Assembly: GCA_040882645.1 (NCBI GenBank) | Contig: JBBEAX010000001.1 | Location: 1 to 49,167, forward strand | Direction: 5' to 3' | Length of the DNA stretch: 49,167 nucleotides | From: JAUYIV01 sp040882645 | Lineage (GTDB): Bacteria; Actinomycetota; Acidimicrobiia; Spongiisociales; UBA11373 | In this document: in pieces, positions 40,609-49,028 of the stretch | Layout of the letters: the number at the start of each line of letters is the position of its first letter | How positions within the stretch are numbered: the stretch's first letter is position 1 | Position numbers and translations under genes: made by a program | Notes under the pieces: model-generated | What the model was told of the DNA's origin: nothing | The model's database searches: none | The model's input: the letters and a program-made list of their open reading frames with translations, nothing else

Positions 40609-41435
40609 CTGAGCCTCCCTGCGGCATCGCGGAGGCATCGGCGCACCAGAACTGCGCCCAGTGTCCGTCGGTATTCGGCCGATGCCCGATCATCGTCGCG
40701 GGCGGGGACGGCACTTGCGGCGACGGTGGCGCATCGCTCGATTGCGGACTCATCGAGCGGACCACCGACCAGCGAGGCTTCGCACGCCGCCAGGGAGGCC
40801 CCAAGGGCCGGAGTCTCACCGACGACGATGCGCGCCGCCGATACGGTTTCGCCGTCGAGATCGACCCGACAGGCGGCGTTGAGGATGGCCAGGTCGAATC
40901 GGGTGCGAGAGAACTTCCGGAAGGCGGCGGCCGATCCGGCCTGAGGGACCGGGATCGTGACCCCGGTGACGATGAGCGGCTCGCGATGGCCCTCTCGTGC
41001 ATAGAAACCGGCGAGGGACTCCGACTTGTCGCTTCCATCGTGGAATTGGATGGTGGAGTCGAGAGCGAGCAACACCGGGATCACGTCGGAGAGCCTCCCC
41101 CGAGCGACGTGCCCGCCGATGGTGGCCACGTTGCGGAGGAGCGGCGAGCCGACCTCGCGCAGCATCTGCGCGATCACTCCGTTGGCGACCGCGGCGGTCT
41201 CCGCATGGTGGAGCATCTCCGTCATCGTCGTGGTCGCACCGACGACGATGTTGTTTTCGACGCGGGATATCCCCGCCAGGGGAAGGCCGGTCAGGTCGAC
41301 GAGGGTGGTGGGGCTGCGTCGGCGGTGGAGGATCACATCGGTGCCACCCGACACGGGGACCGCCCCGTTGGCGATCGCCGCGAAGGCCTCCGTGATATTC
41401 GTCGGGCGTTCGAACGCCACGATGTTGTCGAGCAT
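40605..41435 (-). CDS. Molybdenum hydroxylase medium (FAD) subunit
   Basis: About 276 residues of the CoxM/XdhB-type FAD-binding family. It begins MLDNIVAFERPTNITEAFAA, then VPVSGGTDVILHRRRSP (FAD loop), and contains LRNVATIGGHVARGRLSD and AAFRKFSRTRFDLAILNAA. The start is uncertain: ATGs at 41501 and 41435 are possible, and neither has a good ribosome site. It is the first gene of the three-gene operon, divergent from the carbamoyltransferase gene over about 126 bases. A four-base overlap couples it to the iron-sulfur subunit. Confidence 0.88.
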   Translation of the reverse strand: MLDNIVAFERPTNITEAFAAIANGAVPVSGGTDVILHRRRSPTTLVDLTGLPLAGISRVENNIVVGATTTMTEMLHHAETAAVANGVIAQMLREVGSPLLRNVATIGGHVARGRLSDVIPVLLALDSTIQFHDGSDKSESLAGFYAREGHREPLIVTGVTIPVPQAGSAAAFRKFSRTRFDLAILNAACRVDLDGETVSAARIVVGETPALGASLAACEASLVGGPLDESAIERCATVAASAVPARDDDRASAEYRRTLGAVLVRRCLRDAAGRLR

Positions 41436-41561
41436 CCTCTTGCGAGCGTATGCCCGGGGGAACTGGTCCGTACGGGTACTTCGCCCCCCATTCCCCGACA
41501 TGTGGCCGTAGTCGGCGGTCGGCCATTTCGAGAGGCTGTCGGAAACAGACCGGAGGTTCTG
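41436..41561. promoter_or_regulatory. Divergent control region between the hydroxylase and carbamoyltransferase operons
   Basis: About 126 bases must hold both promoters. I see CTGT-CGGAA-ACAG near 41537-41549 as a small inverted repeat, and GGTCCGTACGGG around 41468 as a partial palindrome. The plus-strand GGAGG ribosome site precedes the ATG at 41562. No -10/-35 pair is clear. Confidence 0.3.
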
Positions 41562-42512
41562 ATGCGAAGCTTCGCGGGCCGCGACATCCTGTCGCTGCGG
41601 GACTTTGAGCACGCCGAGTTCATGCAGGTGTTCGACGTAGCCCGATCGATGGACCCCATCGCCCGGTCACGGCGCAACACGCACCTCCTCGCCCACAAGA
41701 CCCTGGTGACGGCCTTCTACCAGCCATCCACCCGCACCCGGCTCGCCCACGAGGCGGCGATGCACCGCCTGGGCGGCCATGTGCTCGGATTCTCCGACCC
41801 CCGGATGACCCGCGCTGGCGACTTCTACCAGGAGTCGATCAAGGACACCGTCCACATGCTGGAGTACTACGGCGACGCCATAGTCATGCGACATTTCGAC
41901 CAAGGAGCGCCGGCAGAGGCCGCCCGCTGGGCGAGCGTGCCGGTGATCAACGCCGGCGACGGATGGGGGGAGCATCCCACTCAGGTGTTGACCGACCTCT
42001 ACACGGTCGAGCAGGAGAAGGGCGGAATCGACGGGTTGACCTTCCTGTGCGTGGGCGACATGCGGATGCGAACGATGCATTCCATCGGGTACGCCCTGAG
42101 CCAGTTCGACGCCGAGGCGGTCTTCATCGCACCACCCGAGATGTCGCTGACCACCGAGTTCAAGGCTGAGTTGACCGAGCGCGGACTCAACTTCCGCGAG
42201 GCCGACCATGTTGCCGACGCCATCGCCGAGGCTGATGTCATCTACATGGAGCCGGTGGTACAGGCGGATTACACCAAGAGCCGCGAGGAGCAGTCGGGCG
42301 ACAAGGGACGTACTCCGGCGAACTACCGGATCACCCGGGAGGTGCTGACCAAGGCCAAGTCCGACGCCATCATCCTCCATTCGCTGCCGCGAATGGATGA
42401 GCTCCCCGAAGACGTCGACGGCACGCGGCATGCCCGGTATTGGGAGGAAGCGTTCAACGGCGTCGTCATGCGCATGGCCCTGCTGGCCCTGGTACTTGGC
42501 GCTACTGAGTGA
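41562..42512 (+). CDS. PyrB-like (aspartate carbamoyltransferase-family) protein with altered active site
   Basis: A 316-residue protein of the aspartate/ornithine carbamoyltransferase superfamily, closest by pattern to PyrB: GRDILSLRDF, STRTR at 56-60, EHPTQVLTDLYT at 137-148 and GDMRMRTMHSIGYALSQF. The carbamoyl-phosphate residues STRTR and HPTQ are kept. By my alignment, the 80s-loop lysine of PyrB is Tyr89 (FYQESIKDT), and the aspartate-binding Arg region reads MEPVVQADY. So the acceptor is probably not aspartate. First gene of the plus-strand operon; the following YgeW gene starts 11 bases on. No regulatory-subunit gene is near. Confidence 0.8.
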   Translation: MRSFAGRDILSLRDFEHAEFMQVFDVARSMDPIARSRRNTHLLAHKTLVTAFYQPSTRTRLAHEAAMHRLGGHVLGFSDPRMTRAGDFYQESIKDTVHMLEYYGDAIVMRHFDQGAPAEAARWASVPVINAGDGWGEHPTQVLTDLYTVEQEKGGIDGLTFLCVGDMRMRTMHSIGYALSQFDAEAVFIAPPEMSLTTEFKAELTERGLNFREADHVADAIAEADVIYMEPVVQADYTKSREEQSGDKGRTPANYRITREVLTKAKSDAIILHSLPRMDELPEDVDGTRHARYWEEAFNGVVMRMALLALVLGATE

Positions 42513-42523
42513 AAGGCTGAGTC

Positions 42524-43498
42524 ATGCGAACTGGCTTGCGCGGCAGGGATCTGATCACCACCCAGGAGTGGACCAAGGGAGAGATCGAAAGCGTCATCGA
42601 GGTGGCGCTCGATCTGAAGCGCCGACGCGCCCTAGGTCAGCCACACGCGCTGCTGGATGACAAGGTGCTGGCCATGCTGTTCTTCTTCTCGAGTACCCGG
42701 ACTCGGGCCTCGTTCGAAGCAGGGATGGCCCAACTCGGCGGTCACGCCCAGTTCATCGAGAGCACCACCACCCAGATCGCCCACGGCGACACCGCCAAGG
42801 AGATAGGTGAGATATTGGGCCGCTACAACGACGGACTCGCCATCCGCCACTGCGATTGGGGTGTGGGCAACCGCTATATCCGTGAGGTAGCCGAGGCGTC
42901 CCGGGTGCCGGTGTTCAACATGCAATGCGACCTCTTCCACCCCTTCCAGGCGCTGGCCGACCTGCTGACGATCATCGAAGAGAAGGGCGATCCTCGTGGG
43001 CTGACCATCGATGTCAGCTGGGCGTACGCCTCGAGCTATCAAAAGCCAATGAGTGTGCCAATCAGTCTGATGCTGCTGCTCACCCGATTCGGGGCGAACG
43101 TGCGCCTCGCCCGGCCTCCCGAGTTCCGGCTGATCCCCGAGTTCGTGGAGCAGGCCACGGCGAATGCGGCTTCCGCCGGCGGATCGCTCGAGATCCTCGA
43201 GGACTTCGACGCCGGCTTCACCGGGGCCGATGTGGTGTACCCGAAGAGCTGGGGCTGCATGCTCGAGACCGAAGACAACGCCGCCTCCGCCGAGATCGGG
43301 AAGAAGTACTCGGACTGGATAGCGGACGAGCGCCGCATGGCGATGGCGGCAGACGACGCCATCTACATGCATTGCCTGCCCGCCGACCGCGGCATCGAGG
43401 TCGCCGACGCGGTGATCGACGGCCGGCACAGCGTGGTGTACGACGAGGCCGAAAACCGGCTCCACGTCCAAAAGGCCGTCATGGCCCTCACAATGTGA
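42524..43498 (+). CDS. ygeW: YgeW-family carbamoyltransferase
   Basis: A 324-residue protein with STRTR at 57-61, FHPFQALADLLT at 138-149 (HPFQ instead of HPTQ), SWAYASSYQKPMSVPISL, ADVVYPKSWG and YMHCLPADRG. The WAYSPSY..KP..VP, VYPKSW and MHCLPAD motifs are those of YgeW, a transcarbamylase of unproven substrate that is part of the anaerobic purine-catabolic gene set. It probably forms or phosphorolyses a carbamoylated amino acid. Placement next to YgfK and SsnA homologues supports the assignment. Confidence 0.85.
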   Translation: MRTGLRGRDLITTQEWTKGEIESVIEVALDLKRRRALGQPHALLDDKVLAMLFFFSSTRTRASFEAGMAQLGGHAQFIESTTTQIAHGDTAKEIGEILGRYNDGLAIRHCDWGVGNRYIREVAEASRVPVFNMQCDLFHPFQALADLLTIIEEKGDPRGLTIDVSWAYASSYQKPMSVPISLMLLLTRFGANVRLARPPEFRLIPEFVEQATANAASAGGSLEILEDFDAGFTGADVVYPKSWGCMLETEDNAASAEIGKKYSDWIADERRMAMAADDAIYMHCLPADRGIEVADAVIDGRHSVVYDEAENRLHVQKAVMALTM

Positions 43499-43508
43499 GG
43501 AGGGGCTC

Positions 43509-44777
43509 ATGGACAACGTGCTCGGGCTCCGCTGCCTGATCTGCGGTCGGCTCTATCGGCTCGACGAGATCGAGTACGTCTGTCCCGACCACGCGACCGA
43601 GGGCATCGTCGACGTCGAGTACGACTACGACGTAATCGGGACTCAAGCTTCGCCACAGCGGTTGGGGCAGGAGTCGGGCATGTGGCGGTACCGGCCTCTG
43701 CTCCCTATCGAGTCGTCGTCGGTGCCTCCGCCCCTCCTGGTAGGCGATACCCCGCTGGTGGCCGCCCCCCGGCTCGCCACTGAGTTGGGGATCGCTGCGG
43801 TGTGGGTGAAGGATGAGGGCCGTCAGCCCACCGCCTCGCTCAAGGACCGGGCTTCCGCGATGGCGGTGGTCAAGGCGACCGAGCGGGGGGTCGACACCAT
43901 CACCACCGCGAGCACCGGCAACGCCGCGGCCGCCCTCGCCGGTTTGTGCGCCGCCTCAGGGAAGCGAGCGGTGATCTTTGTTCCGGGGTCGGCTCCTCAG
44001 GGAAAGATCGCCCAACTGCTCGCCTATGGGGCCAAGGTGGTCCTGGTCGACGGCTCCTACGACCAGGCGTTCGAGATGTCGATGGCCGCGGCGGCCGCCA
44101 CCGGCTGGTACAACCGCAACACCGGCTTCAACCCGTACATGAGCGAGGGGAAGAAGACCGTCGTCTTCGAGGTCTGCGAGCAATTGGCATGGTCGGCCCC
44201 GGATGCGATCGCGGTTGGCGTCGGCGACGGATGCATCATCGGTGGACTCCACAAAGGGCTCAGTGACCTGCTCGCCCTCGGATGGATCGACCACATGCCG
44301 AGACTCATCGGGGTTCAGGCCGAAGGAAGCGCATTCCTCGCCGAGGCCTGGCGGTCGGGGGAGGATCCACTCCACAAGGCCCCCGTTGCGGCAAGCACCA
44401 TTGCCGACAGCATCAGTGCCGGGCTTCCCCGCGACCGGCTCAAGGCCATGCGGGCGGTGGTGGAGACCGAGGGCGCCTTCGTGACGGTCAGCGATGAAGA
44501 GATCCTCCAGGCGATTCCGCAGGTGGCTCGAGGATGCGGGGTATTTGGCGAGCCGGCGGCGGCGGCAGCGTGGGCAGGGACCCTGGCGGCCGCAGACCTT
44601 GGGTTGATCGGAGCCGAGGATCGACTGGTCGTGCTCAACACCGGCAACGGACTCAAAGATGCCCCCGCCGCGATGCGGGCTTCCGAGTTGGTCGAGTCGA
44701 CGATGGTGAAGGTGTCCCCGGGCCGGGCGGGATTGGACGAAGCGATGAGTCGACTGGAGAAGGCAGGGGGACGATGA
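43509..44777 (+). CDS. Threonine synthase-like PLP enzyme with zinc-ribbon N-terminus
   Basis: A 422-residue fold-II PLP enzyme. The N-terminal zinc-ribbon pattern CLICGRLY and YVCPDH (about 9-30) precedes GDTPLVAAPRLATELGI and the PLP lysine in ASLKDRAS (about 110). Glycine loops TASTGNAAAAL and GVGDGCIIGG bind the phosphate. It resembles threonine synthases of the archaeal/plant-like class, but in this operon it may instead act on a carbamoylated or diamino acid such as a 2,3-diaminopropionate derivative. A real threonine synthase is not excluded. Overlaps the next start by four bases. Confidence 0.8.
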   Translation: MDNVLGLRCLICGRLYRLDEIEYVCPDHATEGIVDVEYDYDVIGTQASPQRLGQESGMWRYRPLLPIESSSVPPPLLVGDTPLVAAPRLATELGIAAVWVKDEGRQPTASLKDRASAMAVVKATERGVDTITTASTGNAAAALAGLCAASGKRAVIFVPGSAPQGKIAQLLAYGAKVVLVDGSYDQAFEMSMAAAAATGWYNRNTGFNPYMSEGKKTVVFEVCEQLAWSAPDAIAVGVGDGCIIGGLHKGLSDLLALGWIDHMPRLIGVQAEGSAFLAEAWRSGEDPLHKAPVAASTIADSISAGLPRDRLKAMRAVVETEGAFVTVSDEEILQAIPQVARGCGVFGEPAAAAAWAGTLAAADLGLIGAEDRLVVLNTGNGLKDAPAAMRASELVESTMVKVSPGRAGLDEAMSRLEKAGGR

Positions 44778-46231
44778 TCGAGCTGCACGGCGACGACGAG
44801 GTTCTGGCGAGAGCGGCACGCCGGGCGGCCGAGCGGGGAATCGTGATCCCCACGTTCGCCCAGATGATCGATCCGTCGTTGATCCCGTCCGAGACCACTG
44901 CCCGGCTCCGCCAGGTCGGCCTCTGGGACCTCGATCCGCTCAACTTGTTCCGGATCACGTGGCACAACGAACCGGTGGGGCACGGGGGAGGGTTTGGACG
45001 GGCCAACTGGCTCGAGATCCCGTCGGCGCTCAGCGGAGTCGACGCCCGGATCGTCGCGTTGGTCGGCAAGTGGTTCCCGACCGGGGCTCACAAGGTGGGG
45101 GCGGCGTTCGGTTGTCTCGTCCCCCGCCTGGTCACCGGCGGTTTCGACCCCACCAGGCAGAAGGCGGTGTGGCCCTCCACCGGGAACTATTGCCGGGGCG
45201 GAGCCTTCGACTCTCATCTGCTCGCCTGCGACTCGATCGCCATTCTCCCCGAGGGGATGAGCCAGGAGCGGTTCGACTGGCTGGCCTCGGTCGCCGGCGA
45301 GGTCATCAAGACGCCGGGTTCGGAAAGCAACGTCAAGGAGATCTTCGACAAGTGCCACGAGATCCGCGCCTCGGGCCAGGACGTCGTGATCTTCAACCAA
45401 TTCGACGAGTTTGGGAACTACTTGTGGCACTACTCGGTCACCGGCCCGGCCCTTCTCGAGGCGGCCGAGGCGGCAGCACCCGGCGATGGTGTGGCGGGGG
45501 TCGTCCTCACCACCGGGTCGGCGGGCACCATCGCCTCGGGTGACTACGTCAAGCAGCGGCATCCGGCAGCCCGCATCGCCGCCGGCGAAGCTCTGCAGTG
45601 CCCCACCATGCTGCTCAATGGATACGGCGCCCACCGGATCGAGGGCATCGGCGACAAGCACATCCCGTGGATCCACAACATGCGGAACACCGATGACGTC
45701 ATCGCCATCGACGATGCCGACACGATGGCGGGGCTGCGGTTGTTCAACGAGCCCGAGGGCCTCGAGCGGCTGATGGGGGCCGGGGTGCCGGCGTCGTTCA
45801 TCGAGCGACTGCCCCTCTTCGGCATCAGCGGGATCGCCAACCTGCAGGCATCGATCAAGTTCGCCAAGTTGCACGATCTCGGGTCGGACGATGTCGTCCT
45901 GACGGTGCTCACCGACTCTCTCGAGATGTACCGCAGCAGGCTGCCCGAACTCACTGCCGAGGAGGGTCCGTTCACCGCGGACGCCGCTGCGGCGGCCCAT
46001 GAGCGTGCCCTTGTCGGCCAGACCACGGACAACATGCTCGACCTCGACGACGCCGGCCGGCGCCGGATCCACAACCTCAAGTACTACACCTGGGTCGAGC
46101 AGCAGGGGAAGACGGTCGAAGAACTCGACACCCAGTGGGACGACCCCGATTACTGGACCGGCATCCAGGGCCAGGTAGGAGAGATCGACCGGCTGATCGA
46201 GGCGTTCAATGAGCGGGCGGCGGCCTCATGA
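44774..46231 (+). CDS. Fold-II PLP-dependent lyase-like enzyme, unassigned
   Basis: A 485-residue PLP protein. The lysine is in TGAHKVGAAFG (about 105-115), followed by WPSTGNYCRGGAF and GVVLTTGSAGTIASGDYVKQ, typical of the cysteine synthase/tryptophan synthase beta fold. It is much longer than cysteine synthase (about 310 residues), with an extra C-terminal region with NLKYYTWVEQQGK. It is not recognisable as YgeX, the diaminopropionate ammonia-lyase found in classical clusters, and may replace it. ATGA overlaps join it to genes on both sides. Confidence 0.8.
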   Translation: MIELHGDDEVLARAARRAAERGIVIPTFAQMIDPSLIPSETTARLRQVGLWDLDPLNLFRITWHNEPVGHGGGFGRANWLEIPSALSGVDARIVALVGKWFPTGAHKVGAAFGCLVPRLVTGGFDPTRQKAVWPSTGNYCRGGAFDSHLLACDSIAILPEGMSQERFDWLASVAGEVIKTPGSESNVKEIFDKCHEIRASGQDVVIFNQFDEFGNYLWHYSVTGPALLEAAEAAAPGDGVAGVVLTTGSAGTIASGDYVKQRHPAARIAAGEALQCPTMLLNGYGAHRIEGIGDKHIPWIHNMRNTDDVIAIDDADTMAGLRLFNEPEGLERLMGAGVPASFIERLPLFGISGIANLQASIKFAKLHDLGSDDVVLTVLTDSLEMYRSRLPELTAEEGPFTADAAAAAHERALVGQTTDNMLDLDDAGRRRIHNLKYYTWVEQQGKTVEELDTQWDDPDYWTGIQGQVGEIDRLIEAFNERAAAS

Positions 46232-47271
46232 CCTCAGGCGTCGACGAGGGCCGGGTGACCCCGGGGTTGGTCTGCGCCCACCACCACCTCTACTCGGCGC
46301 TGGCGCGGGGGATGCCTGCTCCGCCGAGAACCCCGAAATCGTTCCCGGAGATCCTCGAGTTGGTGTGGTGGCGCCTTGACTCCGCGCTCGATCTAGAGAT
46401 CATCCGCTGGTCGGCGATGCTGGGCGCCCTCGAGGCGCTGAAGGCAGGGACCACCGCCATCGTCGATCACCACGAATCGCCGAACGCCATCGAGGGGTCG
46501 CTGGATGTGGTCGCCGCGGCTTGTGCCGACGTGGGGATACGAGTCGTCTGTGCCTACGGAGTCACCGACCGCCATGGGGCCGACGGGGCGCGACGTGGTC
46601 TAGAGGAGAACCGCCGGTTCCTCGCTGCCGGGGGTAGGGGCTTGGTCGGGATCCATGCCGCCTTCACCTGCTCCGACGCCACTCTCGAGAGCGCGGCCGG
46701 GCTGGCTGCAGACCACGGCGTCGGGGTCCACGTACATGTCGCTGAGGATCGGGTCGATGTCGACGCACCGAAGCGACTCGGGCACCTGGCCGGGGACTCG
46801 TGGCTGCTGGCTCACGGCGTTCACCTCGACACTCCACTTCGGGGGACGATCGTCCACAACCCGCGATCCAACGCCAACAACGCAGTCGGGTACGCCCGCC
46901 CGGCGAGGTTCGACAACCCGGTAGCCCTCGGCACCGACGGCATCGGCGGCGACATGCTCGAGGAGTTTCGTCTCGCTTTCGCCCTGCACCGGGCCGACGA
47001 CGTGACGGCTTCGCCGGTGACGGCGTGGCGGTGGCTGGAGGCCGGCCGACAACTCGTGCCGGAAGCCGGGCGGGACCGGGTCACCTGGTCATACGCCCCG
47101 ATGGACCCGTGGCATCTGGCGTATTCGACCGGCGTTCGTGCAACCGAGGTCGTCGTCGACGGACGGGTCGTGCTCGCCCGAGGGTCGCCCACGCTGGTCG
47201 ACGAGAGTGAAGTCAGGGCCAAGGCGGCTGAGCAGGCAGCGAGACTGTTCCGGCGATTGGGGGAGCAATGA
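46228..47271 (+). CDS. ssnA: SsnA-like amidohydrolase with short N-terminus
   Basis: A 347-residue TIM-barrel amidohydrolase. Metal and catalytic residues are complete: H18 and H20 in LVCAHHHLYS, H170 and E173 in HVHVAED, H196 in LLAHGV and D237 in ALGTDGIGGDM. YSALARG and GGDMLEEF match the SsnA family, a putative deaminase or chlorohydrolase of purine-degradation clusters. The usual N-terminal beta-sandwich of about 60 residues is missing: the first residues are already VTPGLVCAH. The C-terminal strands (GVRATEVVVDGRVVLARG) are present. The upstream gene overlaps by ATGA, so no longer start is available. Confidence 0.85.
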   Translation: MTSGVDEGRVTPGLVCAHHHLYSALARGMPAPPRTPKSFPEILELVWWRLDSALDLEIIRWSAMLGALEALKAGTTAIVDHHESPNAIEGSLDVVAAACADVGIRVVCAYGVTDRHGADGARRGLEENRRFLAAGGRGLVGIHAAFTCSDATLESAAGLAADHGVGVHVHVAEDRVDVDAPKRLGHLAGDSWLLAHGVHLDTPLRGTIVHNPRSNANNAVGYARPARFDNPVALGTDGIGGDMLEEFRLAFALHRADDVTASPVTAWRWLEAGRQLVPEAGRDRVTWSYAPMDPWHLAYSTGVRATEVVVDGRVVLARGSPTLVDESEVRAKAAEQAARLFRRLGEQ

Positions 47272-49028
47272 ACCAGCCCACACTCGTCCCGTACCCGCTC
47301 CGGGTTCTCCTCGGGAGGATTGCCGAGGAGTGGACCACCCGGCAACGCATCTTCGACATGCCCACCGGGCGCTTCCACCGATCCGACCCCGACATCGACC
47401 TGTCGGTCATGGTGGGTCAACAACCTGCCGCGACACCGATCGGGCCGGCAGCCGGTCCCCACACCCAGTTGGCTCAGAACATCGTGCTCGGGTGGCTCGC
47501 CGGCGCCCGGGCCTTCGAGCTTAAGACAGTCCAGGTGCTCGATGAGCTCGAGATCCCCCGGCCCTGCATCGACATGGAGTCGGTGGGCTACAACGTCGAA
47601 TGGAGCCAGGAGCTGCGCATCGCCCAGTCGGTGGAGGAGTACACCAAGGCCTGGATGCTTCTCCACCTCCTCGGGAGTTGGGAACCACTGCGCGAACTCA
47701 TCGGTGATCCGGGCCCGCACGTATTCGACATGTCTGTCGGGTACGACCTCGCCGGAATCGAGTCGCAGGCGATGCGGGGGTTCGTCGGCGGTTTGCTCGA
47801 TGCAGCGACCACCATCGACCGCCTCCGCAGTGAGATACCGGAGCCGTTCACCGCGCTCCGGGACTTCCCCTTCCCATCCCGGCTGGTCGACGGCGTCACC
47901 CTGTCGACATTCCACGGGTGTCCCCCCGAGGAGATCGAGGCGATCGCCCGGCATCTGATGGGGGAGTACGGGCTCGATGTCGTCGTGAAGCTCAACCCGA
48001 CTCTTCTCGGCCTCGACTCGGTTGCCGCCATCCTCGACCGGCTTGGACACGGTTCGGTTCCGCTCGATCGTGCGGCCTTCGAAGCCGACCTCCAGTACGA
48101 GCGCGGGCTGGCGATGATCGAGTCACTGCAGGCGTTCGCCGCCGACCAATCCCGGAACTTCGGGATCAAACTCACCAACACCCTCATCGTGGGCAACCAC
48201 CGCGAGCGTCTCCCTGGCGACACCATGTACCTGTCGGGTCGGCCGCTTCATGTGCTGGCGATGACGTTGCTCGACCGACTGATGAGGGACCTTCCGGGGT
48301 TGCTTGGGCTGGGGAGCCGCCCGGGAGCGGTTCAGGTGTCCTTCAGCGCCGGCATCGACCGGGACAACGTGGCCGACGCCGTCGGCCTCGGTTTGGTACC
48401 GGTGACGGTCTGCACCAATCTGCTCAAGCCCGGGGGCTACGGGAACCTGTCTGGCATGCTCAAGGCGCTTGGCGCCGAGATGACAAAAGCAGGTTGCCGC
48501 GACATCGGCCAGTGGGTCGACCATGCCGAGTCCGCGGCGGTGGCGGCCGGGCACCGCGACGCGGTGGCCGCGTATGCCTCCCGACTCGGCGGCGACGAGG
48601 GTGTCTTGCGGTTCGGAGCCGCCGCACCGGAAAAGCGGCACCGCGAAGTCGATCGGGATCTGCAGGCGTTCGACTGCGTGTCGTGCAATCTCTGCGTGAT
48701 CGTGTGCCCCAACGATGCGATGCTCCACATTCCAACCCCTGAAGGCTTGGGACTCACGGAAAGATGGCAGTACTTCTGCCTCGCCGAGCTGTGCAACGAC
48801 TGCGGCAACTGCACCACCTTCTGCCCCGAACGGGGCGACCCCTTCCGGGCGAAGCCCCGGGTCTTCCTCGACGAGACAATCTGGTCCGAAGACCCGATCC
48901 CCGGCTACCTGGTCACCGGGAATGGAGCGCTCACGGTGAATGCAGCGGAGGCCGCCCCCGACCTCGACCTGGTCCGAGCACTCCTTACCACCGGGGAGGG
49001 CCTACCAATACGGACAGGCGATCTCTGA
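47268..49028 (+). CDS. ygfK: YgfK-like iron-sulfur protein lacking the FAD/NAD(P)H module
   Basis: A 586-residue protein. The first 430 residues match the dihydroorotate dehydrogenase-like N-terminus of YgfK: TPIGPAAGPHTQLAQNIVLG, FELKTVQVLDELEIPRPCID, FDMSVGYDLAGI, GVTLSTFHGCPPEEIEAI, VVKLNPTLLG and TNLLKPGGY. The C-terminus has two [4Fe-4S] motifs, CVSCNLCVIVCPND (about 470-483) and CNDCGNCTTFCPE (about 509-521). E. coli YgfK is about 1,030 residues with a GltD-type FAD/NAD(P)H domain between these parts; here that stretch is reduced to a short linker. Electrons must come from or go to another partner. It was once called a putative selenate reductase subunit; purine catabolism is the stronger link. 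Confidence 0.88.
   Translation: MNQPTLVPYPLRVLLGRIAEEWTTRQRIFDMPTGRFHRSDPDIDLSVMVGQQPAATPIGPAAGPHTQLAQNIVLGWLAGARAFELKTVQVLDELEIPRPCIDMESVGYNVEWSQELRIAQSVEEYTKAWMLLHLLGSWEPLRELIGDPGPHVFDMSVGYDLAGIESQAMRGFVGGLLDAATTIDRLRSEIPEPFTALRDFPFPSRLVDGVTLSTFHGCPPEEIEAIARHLMGEYGLDVVVKLNPTLLGLDSVAAILDRLGHGSVPLDRAAFEADLQYERGLAMIESLQAFAADQSRNFGIKLTNTLIVGNHRERLPGDTMYLSGRPLHVLAMTLLDRLMRDLPGLLGLGSRPGAVQVSFSAGIDRDNVADAVGLGLVPVTVCTNLLKPGGYGNLSGMLKALGAEMTKAGCRDIGQWVDHAESAAVAAGHRDAVAAYASRLGGDEGVLRFGAAAPEKRHREVDRDLQAFDCVSCNLCVIVCPNDAMLHIPTPEGLGLTERWQYFCLAELCNDCGNCTTFCPERGDPFRAKPRVFLDETIWSEDPIPGYLVTGNGALTVNAAEAAPDLDLVRALLTTGEGLPIRTGDL

Noticed and set aside
41562..42512. Housekeeping pyrB (pyrimidine synthesis)
   Set aside because: No other pyr genes, no regulatory subunit, and key acceptor-site residues differ; the context is catabolic.
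43509..44777. YgeX diaminopropionate ammonia-lyase
   Set aside because: The zinc-ribbon start and SLKDRAS motif point to the threonine synthase branch, not to YgeX, which has a different lysine context.
44315..46072. 585-codon minus-strand frame opposite the PLP genes
   Set aside because: Both PLP genes on the plus strand have full active-site motifs; the minus frame has none.
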